64,000 nucleotides of DNA from Guptibacillus hwajinpoensis. GTDB taxonomy: Bacteria > Bacillota > Bacilli > Bacillales > Bacillaceae_O. The position numbers and the translations under genes were made by a program. The notes under the pieces are model-generated. The model saw only the letters and a list, made by a program, of their open reading frames with translations. It did no database searches and was not told where the DNA came from. Below are positions 53,457 through 62,568 of the stretch, piece after piece. Each line of letters starts with the position of its first letter. Position 1 is the first letter of the stretch. The stretch covers positions 56,062 to 120,061 of the forward strand of contig JAENYN010000005.1 of the NCBI GenBank assembly GCA_016841765.1. The letters are read 5' to 3'.

Positions 53457-54023
53457 TCAGTTCTCTCTCGCTTTAAAATGGTCAATCAATTCCTTCCTTG
53501 ATGTGGTGACGGCAACAGCACCCGCTTCAAGGGCCTGGCTCACTTCTTCAGCGGTGCGGATAAAGCCGCCGGCAAAAATGGGAATTCCCGTTTTCCCGGA
53601 TACTTCCTGTATGATATGCGGCATGAGCCCCGGCAGAACTTCAATGAAATCCGGTTTCGTCCGTTCAATCAGCTTATAGCTTGTCTGCAAAGCGGTTGAA
53701 TCGAGCAAAAACATCCGCTGGATGGCAAGCACGCCTTTTTGTTTCGCCTTCAGGATGACTGCTGCTCTCGTCGAAATTAATCCTGCCGGCTTGATTTCCT
53801 GGATCATGTATTCTGCTGCATGTTCATCATTTTTCAAGCCGTGAATCAAGTCGGCATGAAGAATAAGTTTTTTCCGATGGCGGGCCGCTTCCCTGGCAAT
53901 GCCCTTCAGCTGGCCGATGTGGCTCTCAAGAAGAACAATGTAAGTGTAAGGGCTGTCCAGTGTCCTTTCAAAGTCCTTCATCTTTTTAATGGCCGGCAGG
54001 ATAATCTGTCCGTCGATTGGCAT
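53457..54023 (-). CDS. glpP: Glycerol-3-phosphate responsive antiterminator GlpP
   Basis: 188 residues. GlpP is an RNA-binding antiterminator that, with glycerol-3-phosphate, lets transcription pass the glpD and glpFK leader terminators. GQIILPAIKKMKDFER, ILHADLIHGLKNDEHAAEYM, FIEVLPGLMPHIIQEV and IPIFAGGFIRTAEEV are its conserved segments, in a TIM-barrel-like fold. AAAGGA lies 8 nt before the ATG at 54023. In B. subtilis glpP precedes glpF and glpK; here yhcY lies downstream after the repeat gap, and no glpF, glpK or glpD gene is in the window. It therefore acts on targets elsewhere. Confidence 0.94.
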   Translation of the reverse strand: MPIDGQIILPAIKKMKDFERTLDSPYTYIVLLESHIGQLKGIAREAARHRKKLILHADLIHGLKNDEHAAEYMIQEIKPAGLISTRAAVILKAKQKGVLAIQRMFLLDSTALQTSYKLIERTKPDFIEVLPGLMPHIIQEVSGKTGIPIFAGGFIRTAEEVSQALEAGAVAVTTSRKELIDHFKAREN

Positions 54024-54075
54024 GAACATTCTCCTTTCGTTATATGTGTTGGCATCTTAAAACAGCTGATACCGT

Positions 54076-54101
54076 GAAAAAGCACCGGAGTCCCGGTGCT
54101 T
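54076..54101 (-). terminator. Terminator of yhcX
   Basis: On the minus strand GCACCGGG, ACT, CCGGTGC then TTTTTCA, just past the yhcX stop. Confidence 0.75.
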
Positions 54102-54108
54102 GCTGGCA

Positions 54109-55647
54109 TCACTTTTTATGGTATTTCACTTCGAATAAGTCATGGCGGCGGTCATTCAGATGCCGGACTGTCCCGGATTTTCGCTGCCGCCTTAACACTT
54201 CAAGGTCGACATCGCCGACAACGACTGTTTCAATGTTCGGGTTGCACTCAGCCACAATGCCGTCACGTGCGAATTCAAAATCGGAAGGGGTGAAAATGCC
54301 CGACTGGGCGTACTGGATATCCATGTTTTCCACCTCGGAAAGATTGCCAACCGTACCGGCTATGACCGTGTATACTTGATTTTCCACCGCTCTGGCCTGG
54401 GCGCAATAGCGGACCCGCAAGTATCCCTGGCGGTCATCCGTGCAAAATGGAACAAAGATGATATTGGCCCCTTTGTCGGTCGCAATCCGTGCCATCTCGG
54501 GAAATTCGATGTCGTAACAGATCTGGATTGCAATTTTGCCGCAATCTGTGTCAAACACACGGACTTCATTGCCTTCGCTGACCCCCCACCACCGTTTTTC
54601 ATTCGGTGTCACGTGAATTTTATATTGCTTTTCAATCGAGCCGTCCCGGCGGAAGAGATAAGCAATATTATAAATTTTTTCGTCCTCTTCCACAAAGTGG
54701 GAGCCGCCGATGATATTCACGTTGTATTTGACAGCAAGCTCTGTGAACATGTTGATATAGTCCTCTGTATAGGTGGTCAGTTTTCTAATCGCTCTGCTCG
54801 GATGTTTTTCATCAAGGAACGACATCAGCTGGGTTGTGAAAATTTCCGGGAATACTGCAAAATCCGCACCGAAGTCAGCTGCCACATCCACATAGTACTC
54901 AACCTGGCGGGCAAAATCATCCCAGGAATCAATTTTCTTCATCATATATTGGATGACCATTACCCTGACCGGGAATGAAGTTTTAAAATGGCGGCGCGTT
55001 TTCGTGCGGTAATCAATGTTATTCCATTCCATAAGCGTCGCGTAACGGCGCGATGCTTTATCATCAGGCAAATAATTCGGATTGATTCTCATTACATTGA
55101 ACCCATTCATCAACTGAAAGGACAGGACCGGATCGTAAATGTTGCGGTCAATGACCTTCTCCACATACTCGCGCGGGGTCATTTCTTTTTCATATTTATA
55201 ATAATTCGGAATCCTTCCGCCGATTACGATGCTTTTCAAGTTCATCCTTCTGGCGAGGTCCTTGCGCGCCTCATAAAGCCGGCGCCCGATGTTCATGCCC
55301 CTGTATTCAGGATGCACCATCACCTCAATGCCATAAAGATTATAGCCGTCGGGATCATGGTTCGTAATATAACCTTCATCCGTAATCTCGTCCCACGTAT
55401 GGCGGTCGTCATATTCATCAAAATTGACGACTAGACTCGAACAGGAGCCGATGATTTCCCCTTCGAATTCAACGCAAAATTGGCCTTCAGGAAACGTTTC
55501 GATATGGCTTTCCAGATGCTCCCGCTTCCACGGTTCCATGCCGGGAAAACAAACCTTTTGCAGTTCGAGAATTTCATCAATATCGCCTATTTGTATGTTT
55601 CGAACAATTATGCTCTTTTCAAATTTTGAAAGATCAAGCTTTGACAT
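54109..55647 (-). CDS. yhcX: GNAT-nitrilase fusion protein YhcX
   Basis: 512 residues. The first ~210 form a GNAT domain (NIQIGDIDEILELQKVCFPGMEP, VMVHPEYRGMNIGRRLYEARKDLARR). The C-terminal ~290 form a carbon-nitrogen hydrolase: FAVFPEIFTTQ (Glu), NEKRWWGVSEG (Lys region) and IAIQICYDIEFPE with the catalytic Cys. The pair suggests acylation and amide hydrolysis of one substrate, which is not known. AAAGGA precedes the ATG at 55647; the frame to 55689 is not needed. Synteny with yhcW and glpP fits B. subtilis. Confidence 0.92.
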   Translation of the reverse strand: MSKLDLSKFEKSIIVRNIQIGDIDEILELQKVCFPGMEPWKREHLESHIETFPEGQFCVEFEGEIIGSCSSLVVNFDEYDDRHTWDEITDEGYITNHDPDGYNLYGIEVMVHPEYRGMNIGRRLYEARKDLARRMNLKSIVIGGRIPNYYKYEKEMTPREYVEKVIDRNIYDPVLSFQLMNGFNVMRINPNYLPDDKASRRYATLMEWNNIDYRTKTRRHFKTSFPVRVMVIQYMMKKIDSWDDFARQVEYYVDVAADFGADFAVFPEIFTTQLMSFLDEKHPSRAIRKLTTYTEDYINMFTELAVKYNVNIIGGSHFVEEDEKIYNIAYLFRRDGSIEKQYKIHVTPNEKRWWGVSEGNEVRVFDTDCGKIAIQICYDIEFPEMARIATDKGANIIFVPFCTDDRQGYLRVRYCAQARAVENQVYTVIAGTVGNLSEVENMDIQYAQSGIFTPSDFEFARDGIVAECNPNIETVVVGDVDLEVLRRQRKSGTVRHLNDRRHDLFEVKYHKK

Positions 55648-55754
55648 TTTTCCCAATCCTTTCATGATCCCGCACCTGCTGTCCGGCAAGGGGGACAGGC
55701 ATCTGCCGTAAACCTGCTCTGTATGTACACACTTGATAAATACCCTTTAATTTA

Positions 55755-55768
55755 CATGTTGTAACATG
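55755..55768. promoter_or_regulatory. Palindrome upstream of yhcX
   Basis: CATGTTGTAACATG has six-base arms around GT. It lies about 110 bp before the yhcX start and could be an operator. No regulator is suggested by context. Confidence 0.3.
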
Positions 55769-55926
55769 AAGAATCCTCAATTTACACTTGGAAGCGATTA
55801 TCCGTTTACTGGTCAGTCGGCATATAATTTACAGCCTTTTCTTGTTTTCCATTGACACAGGTGTTAGGCACCCGGCCTTTTTTTAAAAAAGGTGATATAT
55901 CACGGATTCACGCCTGTTTTCCAGAC

Positions 55927-56589
55927 TCACTGGCCTGTCAGCCTATTGATCAGCACGGCCAGTTCCAATTCAGCCATGGAATCGAGCCGGTCATCAATAT
56001 CATCGTCAAACTCAAGATGTTTCGTGACCGTGTTCGGTACGACAACACAGTACATCCCTGCCTTTTTTGCAGCCGCCGCTCCATTGGCCGAATCTTCAAA
56101 TGCGAGGGCTTCTGCCGGCTTGACGCCAAGGCACTTTGCCGCCTCAAGGTACAATGACGGATCCGGCTTGACATGTTCCACATCGTCAGCGGTTTTGATG
56201 CAGTCGAACCTGTCATGCAAATCGAGATTTTTCAAATGGGAGGATACCCAGTCATAATGCGAACTTGATGCCAGTCCGACTTTCAGCCCAAGATCCCTTG
56301 CACCATCAATATAATTTTCAACGCCCGGGAGCGGGCCTTCATGTTTAATTCTTTCTTTAAAGCGGGATTGCCTCTCTTTTTTCAATTTTTCCGTGTCGAG
56401 CTTCCTCCCGATCTGTTCTTCCAAATGAGCGAGTGGATCGAACCCGGCATTGGTTCCGATCACCTTGCCCCAGACGGACATCGAAAGCTCGGAACCATGC
56501 TCCTTAAAAATTTCTTGAAGAACATCGTATTCATGAGTCTCAGTATCAAAAATCAGGCCGTCAAAATCAAATACAACCGCTTTTATCAT
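55927..56589 (-). CDS. yhcW: HAD-superfamily phosphatase YhcW (beta-phosphoglucomutase type)
   Basis: 220 residues. Motif I VVFDFDGLIFDTETHE has both aspartates, motif II is GLASSSHYDWV, motif III Lys lies in VKPDPSLYLEAAKCLGV, and motif IV is ALAFEDSANGAAAAKKAG. The helical cap between I and II is the type found in beta-phosphoglucomutase and sugar-phosphate phosphatases. AAGGTGG precedes the ATG at 56589. It is the unaltered counterpart of YhaX, whose motif I is broken. The substrate is not known. Confidence 0.92.
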   Translation of the reverse strand: MIKAVVFDFDGLIFDTETHEYDVLQEIFKEHGSELSMSVWGKVIGTNAGFDPLAHLEEQIGRKLDTEKLKKERQSRFKERIKHEGPLPGVENYIDGARDLGLKVGLASSSHYDWVSSHLKNLDLHDRFDCIKTADDVEHVKPDPSLYLEAAKCLGVKPAEALAFEDSANGAAAAKKAGMYCVVVPNTVTKHLEFDDDIDDRLDSMAELELAVLINRLTGQ

Positions 56590-57075
56590 TTTTTCCACCT
56601 TATTCGTAAAAGATTTATGAACATGCAAGCTTTGGAAGTGCTCGTTTCACGCCATATAAACAAATATTCACGCGCAAATGAGCCAGTTTCGCGCCGATAA
56701 TCTAATATGATTTCAGGCAATATACTTTTTAACGCCATAAATCATCCGTTTCATGCCAAATTCACCAGTATTCTTGCCGAATTCAGCTGGTTTCACGCCA
56801 TACAGGGGCTGTTTCACGCCAAACGCGGCCTTCACTACTCCAAACCGCTCCCACATAGAAAACCTGCAGCTGCTTGCTCGGGCAATGGATACATGGCAAG
56901 TCAGGCGTGCCTCTGTCTGACATTTCCCCAACACACTGCCTTTTCCCGTTTATACACACTTTATTATTCCACAGTCAAAAAAATATTGTCCACCATTTCG
57001 AGTTTTGAATCATCCTTTGCCCTGAAATGACAGGAAAGGAAGCATCCAATGCGGATGCTTCCTTCAGAAAAAGGG
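56590..57075. repeat. Intergenic gap with ~9 units of a 21-bp-spaced repeat
   Basis: The word TTTCACGCCA and variants recur with the C of TTC at 56648, 56669, 56690, then (after an irregular stretch) 56731, 56752, 56773, 56794 and 56815. Within each block the spacing is 21 bp. The array runs 56644-56821. The remaining sequence to 57034 shows no gene. Confidence 0.85.
57036..57064 (-). terminator. Terminator of yhcV
   Basis: GGAAGCATCC, AATGC, GGATGCTTCC. It lies 12 bp beyond the yhcV stop on the minus strand. Confidence 0.75.
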
Positions 57076-57549
57076 TTATTGAAACTGCTGTCCATTTGTT
57101 TGCCCGGATTGTGCAGGCTTGCTTTGCGAATTTGTCGGTATTGAAATACTTGAAAGCGCCTCTTCAGCCTCATCCTGGAATGGCTGATTCACAGCCAGGT
57201 CACCGAGGGCAACCATGCCGACAATGCGGTTGTTTTCGACAACCGGCAGGCGGCGGATCTGGTTTTGGGACATCAGCTGGGCAGCCTGATCGATATCCAT
57301 TTCCGGTGTTGCCGATACAACCTGTGAAGTCATAATCTGTGAAACCGGGACATTTGTGTCCTTCCCTTCAGCTGTTGAGCGGGTTGTGATATCACGGTCT
57401 GTAATGATTCCCAGGATCTGTCCATTTTGGACAACCGGCAGTGAACCGATATTGTATTGACTCATTAAAGCTGCAGCTTCCTTGATGGACTGGTCCGGTG
57501 TAACCGACGCAACGTCTTTGGACATCATTTCTCGTATTGTGCTTCTCAT
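57076..57549 (-). CDS. yhcV: CBS-domain pair protein YhcV
   Basis: 157 residues. Two CBS modules: about 1-60 (MMSKDVASVTPDQSIKEAAALMSQYNIGSLPVV) and 65-125 (IMTSQVVSATPEMDIDQAAQLMSQNQIRRLPVV). Each ends with a GIITDRDI or GMVALGDL strand. CBS pairs bind adenosine nucleotides. A Gln- and Ser-rich tail of about 30 residues follows. Two ATG codons (57552, 57549) follow GGGGAG; the second has better spacing. Monocistronic. It fits yhcV by position and domain make-up. Confidence 0.9.
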   Translation of the reverse strand: MRSTIREMMSKDVASVTPDQSIKEAAALMSQYNIGSLPVVQNGQILGIITDRDITTRSTAEGKDTNVPVSQIMTSQVVSATPEMDIDQAAQLMSQNQIRRLPVVENNRIVGMVALGDLAVNQPFQDEAEEALSSISIPTNSQSKPAQSGQTNGQQFQ

Positions 57550-57642
57550 CATCAACTCCCCTTTCAGCAGTATTATGTTCGAACAGCCAACTGATTATAG
57601 GGAGAAAAATTTGTAAGTCGCGCGGGAAATAGTTTACATAAT

Positions 57643-57677
57643 AATGCCAGGCAATTGCCTCGCAATTGCCTGGCATT
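57643..57677. repeat. Palindromic element with CTC centre (family copy 3)
   Basis: Sixteen-base arms AATGCCAGGCAATTGC and complement around CTC. It lies 9 bp after the stop of the TetR gene and may end its transcript. Confidence 0.85.
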
Positions 57678-57685
57678 TAAGTTTT

Positions 57686-58597
57686 TCATTCTTGATTACT
57701 GTTTTGCAGCTGCCGCAAAAGAGGGATAAAAGGTTCCCAGCAGGCCGACAGTTCGGGGATTCCGGATGAGACGATGGTAAGGAGGTGCTGTTGGATTTCG
57801 ACAAAATCCTTGTCCGTCAAGTTGCCCCTCAACCCTTCCTCGAGCCCGGCTGCAGCAGTCGAAAGCCGTTGCTTCATATCTGGCAAAAGATCAAGCTTCT
57901 CAATTTTTTCAGCAAGTTTTTCCGCAAGATCGCGGGCCTGCTGCAGCTCAGTCTGTTCTCCGAAAGGGTTCACATCCAGGAAATCCTTCACCGTGTCCGT
58001 GCTGAGAATGATGTCCGAATCCTCCATCAGGCCGAGTGCCATACTATTGAAACGGTTCACAATGAAAGCAGACAGCCGATGAATATCAAATGTTTGCCGG
58101 TCGAAAATAATGAAACCGACATATTCCTTCAGGATCCCGTTCAGAAGCGCTGCGCCATCATAGGCATGGCTTCGCATCTTTTCGCCGTATATGCGGATGA
58201 TATGCTCAGCGTACCAGTTAATGGAATCACTTCTGGTTTTCAGCAAAAAGGCGCTGATTTCATCATTGATGGGAAAAGCCTGTTCTCTCATTTGCATCTG
58301 GATAAATTCACGGAAACGCATCAGTTCTTTCAGCTGCATTTCGACTTTCAAGCGAAGCTGTTCCAAAGGCTCCAATCCCGATTTTTCCACCGCTTTTAAA
58401 ATGTTGCCTCTCATCAAGTTATAATAATACTGGTAAACAGACAAAAGCAGGTCTTCTTTAGATGAGAAGTAATTATAAAGCGATCCTTTCGCTATTCCGC
58501 ATTTGTCAGCTACTTCCTGCATGGAGGTGGCATGGTAGCCATTTTGGGCAAACAGCTTCATTGCCGTATTGATCACAAGCTGTTTTTTTTCATTCAT
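57686..58597 (-). CDS. yerO: TetR-family regulator of the efflux pump (YerO-like)
   Basis: 303 residues, long for TetR. The N-terminal helix-turn-helix is AMKLFAQNGYHATSMQEVADKCGIAKGSLYNYFSSKEDLLL. The large C-terminal part is helical and would bind a ligand. It follows swrC by 84 bp on the same strand, so regulator and pump are probably co-transcribed and autoregulated. Two ATGAC/GTCAT palindromes upstream of swrC are its likely operators. B. subtilis YerO regulates SwrC (YerP); the gene order differs, so the symbol is given on homology of the pair. Confidence 0.87.
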   Translation of the reverse strand: MNEKKQLVINTAMKLFAQNGYHATSMQEVADKCGIAKGSLYNYFSSKEDLLLSVYQYYYNLMRGNILKAVEKSGLEPLEQLRLKVEMQLKELMRFREFIQMQMREQAFPINDEISAFLLKTRSDSINWYAEHIIRIYGEKMRSHAYDGAALLNGILKEYVGFIIFDRQTFDIHRLSAFIVNRFNSMALGLMEDSDIILSTDTVKDFLDVNPFGEQTELQQARDLAEKLAEKIEKLDLLPDMKQRLSTAAAGLEEGLRGNLTDKDFVEIQQHLLTIVSSGIPELSACWEPFIPLLRQLQNSNQE

Positions 58598-58681
58598 GCC
58601 AGCGACCGCTCCTTTTCATCGGTTAATGTAAAGAGACCGGCTAATACATGGACCAAACCTGACTGCAGTAGTAAATTCCCT

Positions 58682-61600
58682 CTATTCATCCCGTTCTTCA
58701 TCCTGGTCGCTCCCATGGCGGCGGCCCTTTTTTAAGGAATAAACAAGATCTTCGAGCATGTCGACCATTTCTTCCCGCGTATACGCACGGTCGGAAACAG
58801 GATAATTGTTCATATCTTCATCATGCCTGGCTGCTTCATCGCTGCCGGCCCTGTCTTCCCGTTCATCAAGCAAATAGGCCGGGATCAATTGTCCATCCGG
58901 TGTAACATACTTTTTATTCATTCGCCTCGTCTGTTTATCAAAGTAGCTGTAAACCACCGGGATGACAAACAGGGTCAGGAAGGTGCTTGAGATCAAACCG
59001 CCGATTACTGTAATGCCCATCGGCTGCTGCATTTCCGTTCCTTCCCCAAGCCCAATGGCAAGTGGGATCAAACCAAGAATCGTCGTCAGGGCTGTCATCA
59101 AAACCGGGCGTGTCCGGTCCTTAACCGAAACAACGATCGCATCATATGTTTTAAGCCCATCCCGCTTTTTCTGGTTGATATAGTCGACAATGACTATCGC
59201 ATTATTTACGACGATGCCCGCAAGTACTATCAAGCCGATTGCAACTGTCACGCCTACTGGTGTTTGGGTTGCCGTCAGGCCAATCGACACGCCGATGACA
59301 ATCAGCGGTACAGTGAACATGATGACAAACGGATACTTCAGCGATTCGAATTGAGCCGCCATAACTAAATACACGAGAACAATCGCTAAAATGAATGCCT
59401 TGCCGAGATCCTGTATGGAAGACTCCATCAGTTCGCGATCCCCTGTGTAAGTAATTTCCGTTTCCTCAGGCAAATCAAGATCTTCAATCTTTTCATCCAC
59501 CTGCTTGGAAATGTCGCCAAGCGATGAATCAGCTGTATACTTCACATTGAATTGGACAGCTTTCTCCTGGTCGATCCTGTTGATGGATACAGGCCCTTTT
59601 CCTGTTTCAATTGATGCCACTTCATCCAGGGCTATATAAGAGCCATCGGATTTCTTGATTTGAATGTCCTTCAATTTATCCGTGTTTTCTGTAATTTCCG
59701 GCGGATAGCTGACTGTCACGTCCAGGATTTCATTATTATCCATTGTCATACGGGAAGCTGTTGTTCCGCGCGTCACATTATTGACGACCATTGCAACCTG
59801 TGCGGGTGCGAGGCCGTTTTCAAATGCTTTGTCCTTATCCACTGTAATCTGGACTTCATCGACAGTATCCACTTCATCGTTCGATACTTCTCTGACGCCG
59901 TCAATTCCTTTGATTGATTCTGTTAAATCCGAGACTGTATTTTTCAGCCTGTTTTCATCAGTATCCCTCACATGGAATACAAGCGTGTTCGGTGATGTTC
60001 CGGTTGATGACTGGAGGTTGAAATTAACTTCTGCATCTCCAGCGGCATTTCTTACATCTTTTTCAAGTTCATCGGCATATTCGGCTGTGGACAATTCCCG
60101 CTTGTCAACACCGACCATTTTTACGTAAATTTCCGCCTTGCTTGACGAACCGGTACCGGTAAATGAATCATTTTGTGTAGTGCCGACAAGGCTTACGTAC
60201 TCGGATATTTCGTCTTTTCCATCCAGTACATCTTCAATTGCTGAAATCGTACTGTCCGTTTCCTCAAGGGATGTTCCATTTTCCTCAGTGACGGTAATCG
60301 TGAAAAAGCCTTCGTCGACTGTAGGCAGAAATTGGGTCCCTACGGTGTACACACCGTATCCGCCGCCAAGAAGGAGCAATAAGGTAATAAAAAGAACGGT
60401 AAAACGATGCTTCAGGGCCCATTTTATCCCTGAGTCTAGTGACTTCATAAACGTACTTTTCTGCCTTTTTTCCTCGAGGTTTTCATCTGGTGCTTTCAGC
60501 CATCGGCTTGCCAGCATCGGAACAACCGTGAGTGCCACCACCAGCGATGCGAATAAGCTGAATGCGATAGTGAGCGCGAATTCCTTGAACAGATTCCCAA
60601 TAATGCCGGTAATGAACACAACCGGCAGGAAAACAGCAACCGTCGTTAATGTTGATGCTGTAATGGCCCCGCTTACTTCAGCAGCGCCTTCACCTGCCGC
60701 AGTTTTGGGATCCTTTCCCATCGACAGATGCCGGTATATATTTTCTATGACCACGATCGCATTATCGACAAGCATGCCGATACCCAGCGCCAGGCCGCCA
60801 AGCGTCATGATATTGAGCGTGAAATCGGCAAAGTACATTAGGACAAAGGTGACAATGACCGAATACGGGATGGCAACGCCGATAATAATCGGGCTTTTCA
60901 AATTGCGCAGGAACAAGAAAAGGATAATCATTGCAAATGCGCCACCAAGTACCAGAGCTTGCCCCATGCTTCCGATTGCCTCTTCCACAAAATCACCCTG
61001 GTCGAACAGGACCGCCGCTTCCACTTCTTCGTATTTTTCTTTCTCCAGAAGGTCGTCGAGCCGGTTCTGGAACGCTTCTGATACTTCAGCTGTGTTTGCA
61101 TCTGTCTGCTGCAAAACACTCAATAATACAGATGGCTCCTGGTTGGTCCTGGTGAGAACGTCAGAATCAACAGGTTCAACTTTCACTGTGCTGATATCCT
61201 GGAGCTTCACCTTTTCGCCATTTGCCGGATTGGCCGCCACATTGATGTTCTTCAGCGTATCTACAGAATCCAGGGTTGACAGCACCCGTGTTGTCAATTC
61301 TTTCGAACCGCTTTTCACCGTGTCTCCCGGCATGGATACGTCATTGGCCTGAATCATGTCCTTCACGTCTGCCTGTGACAGACCATACTTCGTCATTTCA
61401 TCCTGATCAAGAAGGACTTTCACTTCTTTCACAGTAAGTCCGGACATATCGACACTTGCCACGCCTTCGACTTTCGTCAGTTCCTGTTCGAGCTCTTCGG
61501 CAAGATTATCAAGTTCTTCCGAATTGCTTCCGGCAGTCAGTGATAGCTGGATGATCGGGAACTGGGACGGATCGAACTTCATAAAACGGGGGTTTTTCAC

Positions 61601-61960
61601 ATCATCAGGGAGATTTGCCTGATCGACCCTGCTTTGGATGTCTGTTTCCAAATCCTTTATGGTTGTACTCCAACTGAACTCCATAACCGTCAAGCTTGCG
61701 CCTTCCTGTGAAGTTGAGGTCATCCGTTTCAACCCGGGAAGCGTCGATAACTGATCTTCGAGCGGTTTTGTGACCTCCTCAACCACTTCCTGAGGATTGG
61801 CTCCCGGATAATTTGCAACAACAACACCTACAGGAGGATTTAATTCAGGAATTAATTTAAGAGGGATATTCGATAACGAAACTCCGCCCAAAATGATAAC
61901 AAGGACCATTGTTACCAGAGTAAAAACCGGACGGCGAATCGAAAACTTACTGATTTTCAT
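58682..61960 (-). CDS. swrC: RND-family efflux transporter SwrC
   Basis: 1092 residues, the length of HAE1-type RND pumps. An N-terminal helix (PVFTLVTMVLVIILGGVSLS), two large extracytoplasmic loops with repeated EEVTKPLEDQLSTLPG- and DLGKAF-type elements, and TM4 with GMLVDNAIVVIENIYRH (the proton-relay Asp pair) are present. The second half repeats this with VNNAIVIVDYINQKK. In B. subtilis SwrC (YerP) gives surfactin self-resistance and swarming. GGGG lies 7 nt before the ATG. The C-terminal ~60 residues are charged and specific to firmicute homologues. The upstream palindromes suggest repression by the adjacent TetR protein. Confidence 0.94.
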   Translation of the reverse strand: MKISKFSIRRPVFTLVTMVLVIILGGVSLSNIPLKLIPELNPPVGVVVANYPGANPQEVVEEVTKPLEDQLSTLPGLKRMTSTSQEGASLTVMEFSWSTTIKDLETDIQSRVDQANLPDDVKNPRFMKFDPSQFPIIQLSLTAGSNSEELDNLAEELEQELTKVEGVASVDMSGLTVKEVKVLLDQDEMTKYGLSQADVKDMIQANDVSMPGDTVKSGSKELTTRVLSTLDSVDTLKNINVAANPANGEKVKLQDISTVKVEPVDSDVLTRTNQEPSVLLSVLQQTDANTAEVSEAFQNRLDDLLEKEKYEEVEAAVLFDQGDFVEEAIGSMGQALVLGGAFAMIILFLFLRNLKSPIIIGVAIPYSVIVTFVLMYFADFTLNIMTLGGLALGIGMLVDNAIVVIENIYRHLSMGKDPKTAAGEGAAEVSGAITASTLTTVAVFLPVVFITGIIGNLFKEFALTIAFSLFASLVVALTVVPMLASRWLKAPDENLEEKRQKSTFMKSLDSGIKWALKHRFTVLFITLLLLLGGGYGVYTVGTQFLPTVDEGFFTITVTEENGTSLEETDSTISAIEDVLDGKDEISEYVSLVGTTQNDSFTGTGSSSKAEIYVKMVGVDKRELSTAEYADELEKDVRNAAGDAEVNFNLQSSTGTSPNTLVFHVRDTDENRLKNTVSDLTESIKGIDGVREVSNDEVDTVDEVQITVDKDKAFENGLAPAQVAMVVNNVTRGTTASRMTMDNNEILDVTVSYPPEITENTDKLKDIQIKKSDGSYIALDEVASIETGKGPVSINRIDQEKAVQFNVKYTADSSLGDISKQVDEKIEDLDLPEETEITYTGDRELMESSIQDLGKAFILAIVLVYLVMAAQFESLKYPFVIMFTVPLIVIGVSIGLTATQTPVGVTVAIGLIVLAGIVVNNAIVIVDYINQKKRDGLKTYDAIVVSVKDRTRPVLMTALTTILGLIPLAIGLGEGTEMQQPMGITVIGGLISSTFLTLFVIPVVYSYFDKQTRRMNKKYVTPDGQLIPAYLLDEREDRAGSDEAARHDEDMNNYPVSDRAYTREEMVDMLEDLVYSLKKGRRHGSDQDEERDE

Positions 61961-61997
61961 ACTTTTTCCCCTTTCAATAATTTACAATTTACCGTAT

Positions 61998-62013
61998 ATG
62001 ACTAAGCGGTCAT
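61998..62013. promoter_or_regulatory. Candidate TetR operator O2 upstream of swrC
   Basis: ATGACTAAGCGGTCAT shares the outer ATGAC ... GTCAT halves with O1. It lies 38 bp before the swrC start codon. Confidence 0.55.
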
Positions 62014-62100
62014 TCAACCCTGCAAGGCCGATCAGGCCCCCAAAAGCTTAACCCTTGATACATAAGGATTTTTCAACCTAAACGTTCTACCGAAAACCCA

Positions 62101-62116
62101 ATGACCAATTGGTCAT
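62101..62116. promoter_or_regulatory. Candidate TetR operator O1 upstream of swrC
   Basis: ATGACCAATTGGTCAT is a perfect 16-bp palindrome, 141 bp before swrC and inside the divergent region with the glsB gene. Confidence 0.65.
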
Positions 62117-62187
62117 CACTGTTCTACTATACCCAAACGGAAGCAAGACATCAAGTTATTCACTTCCCGTTATTTGTAAAAAAACAT

Positions 62188-62213
62188 GTTTGCGCCTGGC
62201 GAATGGCGGATAT
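62188..62213 (+). promoter_or_regulatory. Sigma-B-like promoter of the GlsB-family gene
   Basis: GTTTGC (62188-62193), 14 bp, GGATAT (62208-62213), against the consensus GTTTAA and GGGTAT. It lies 35 bp before the start codon. Confidence 0.5.
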
Positions 62214-62247
62214 ACAAAAAACAAATTCGAAAGGAGGTATAAACAAC

Positions 62248-62502
62248 ATGCTTTCATTTATTTGGGCTCTAATCATCGGAGGTATTATCGGCTGGTTAGC
62301 CGGATTAATTGTAGGACGTGATCTACCAGGAGGTATCATCGGGAATATCGTTGCCGGTTTTATAGGTGCATGGCTCGGTGACCTGATTCTGGGCAGCTGG
62401 GGTCCGACAGTCGGAGGCTTTGCGATTGTACCTGCCCTGATTGGTGCGATTGTGTTGATTCTGATTGTAAGTGCAGTTATGAAAGCTGCCGCAAAAGCAT
62501 AA
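62248..62502 (+). CDS. GlsB/YeaQ/YmgE-family small membrane protein
   Basis: 84 residues, three hydrophobic segments rich in Gly: FIWALIIGGIIGWLAGLIVG, GGIIGNIVAGFIGAWLGDLIL, and IVPALIGAIVLILIVSAVM. This is the transglycosylase-associated/GlsB fold. The homologue YwzA in B. subtilis is a sigma-B-dependent stress protein, and a sigma-B-like promoter is present here. GGAGG precedes the ATG by 10 nt; the long frame to 62101 is not used. The biochemical role is unknown. It ends at a strong terminator. Confidence 0.88.
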   Translation: MLSFIWALIIGGIIGWLAGLIVGRDLPGGIIGNIVAGFIGAWLGDLILGSWGPTVGGFAIVPALIGAIVLILIVSAVMKAAAKA

Positions 62503-62530
62503 CAGCGAATATGATTTCGATTTGATAGAT

Positions 62531-62562
62531 AAAAAACGGCGCCAAACGGCGCCGTTTTTTAT
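62531..62562 (+). terminator. Terminator of the GlsB-family gene
   Basis: AAACGGCGC, CAAA, GCGCCGTTT then TTTATT. Repeat copy C begins 6 bp later. Confidence 0.85.
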
Positions 62563-62568
62563 TATCAA

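Noticed and set aside
60138..61352. 404-codon frame opposite swrC
   Set aside because: It is antisense to a certain RND transporter, is very Ser/Thr-rich as mirror frames are, and has no ribosome site.
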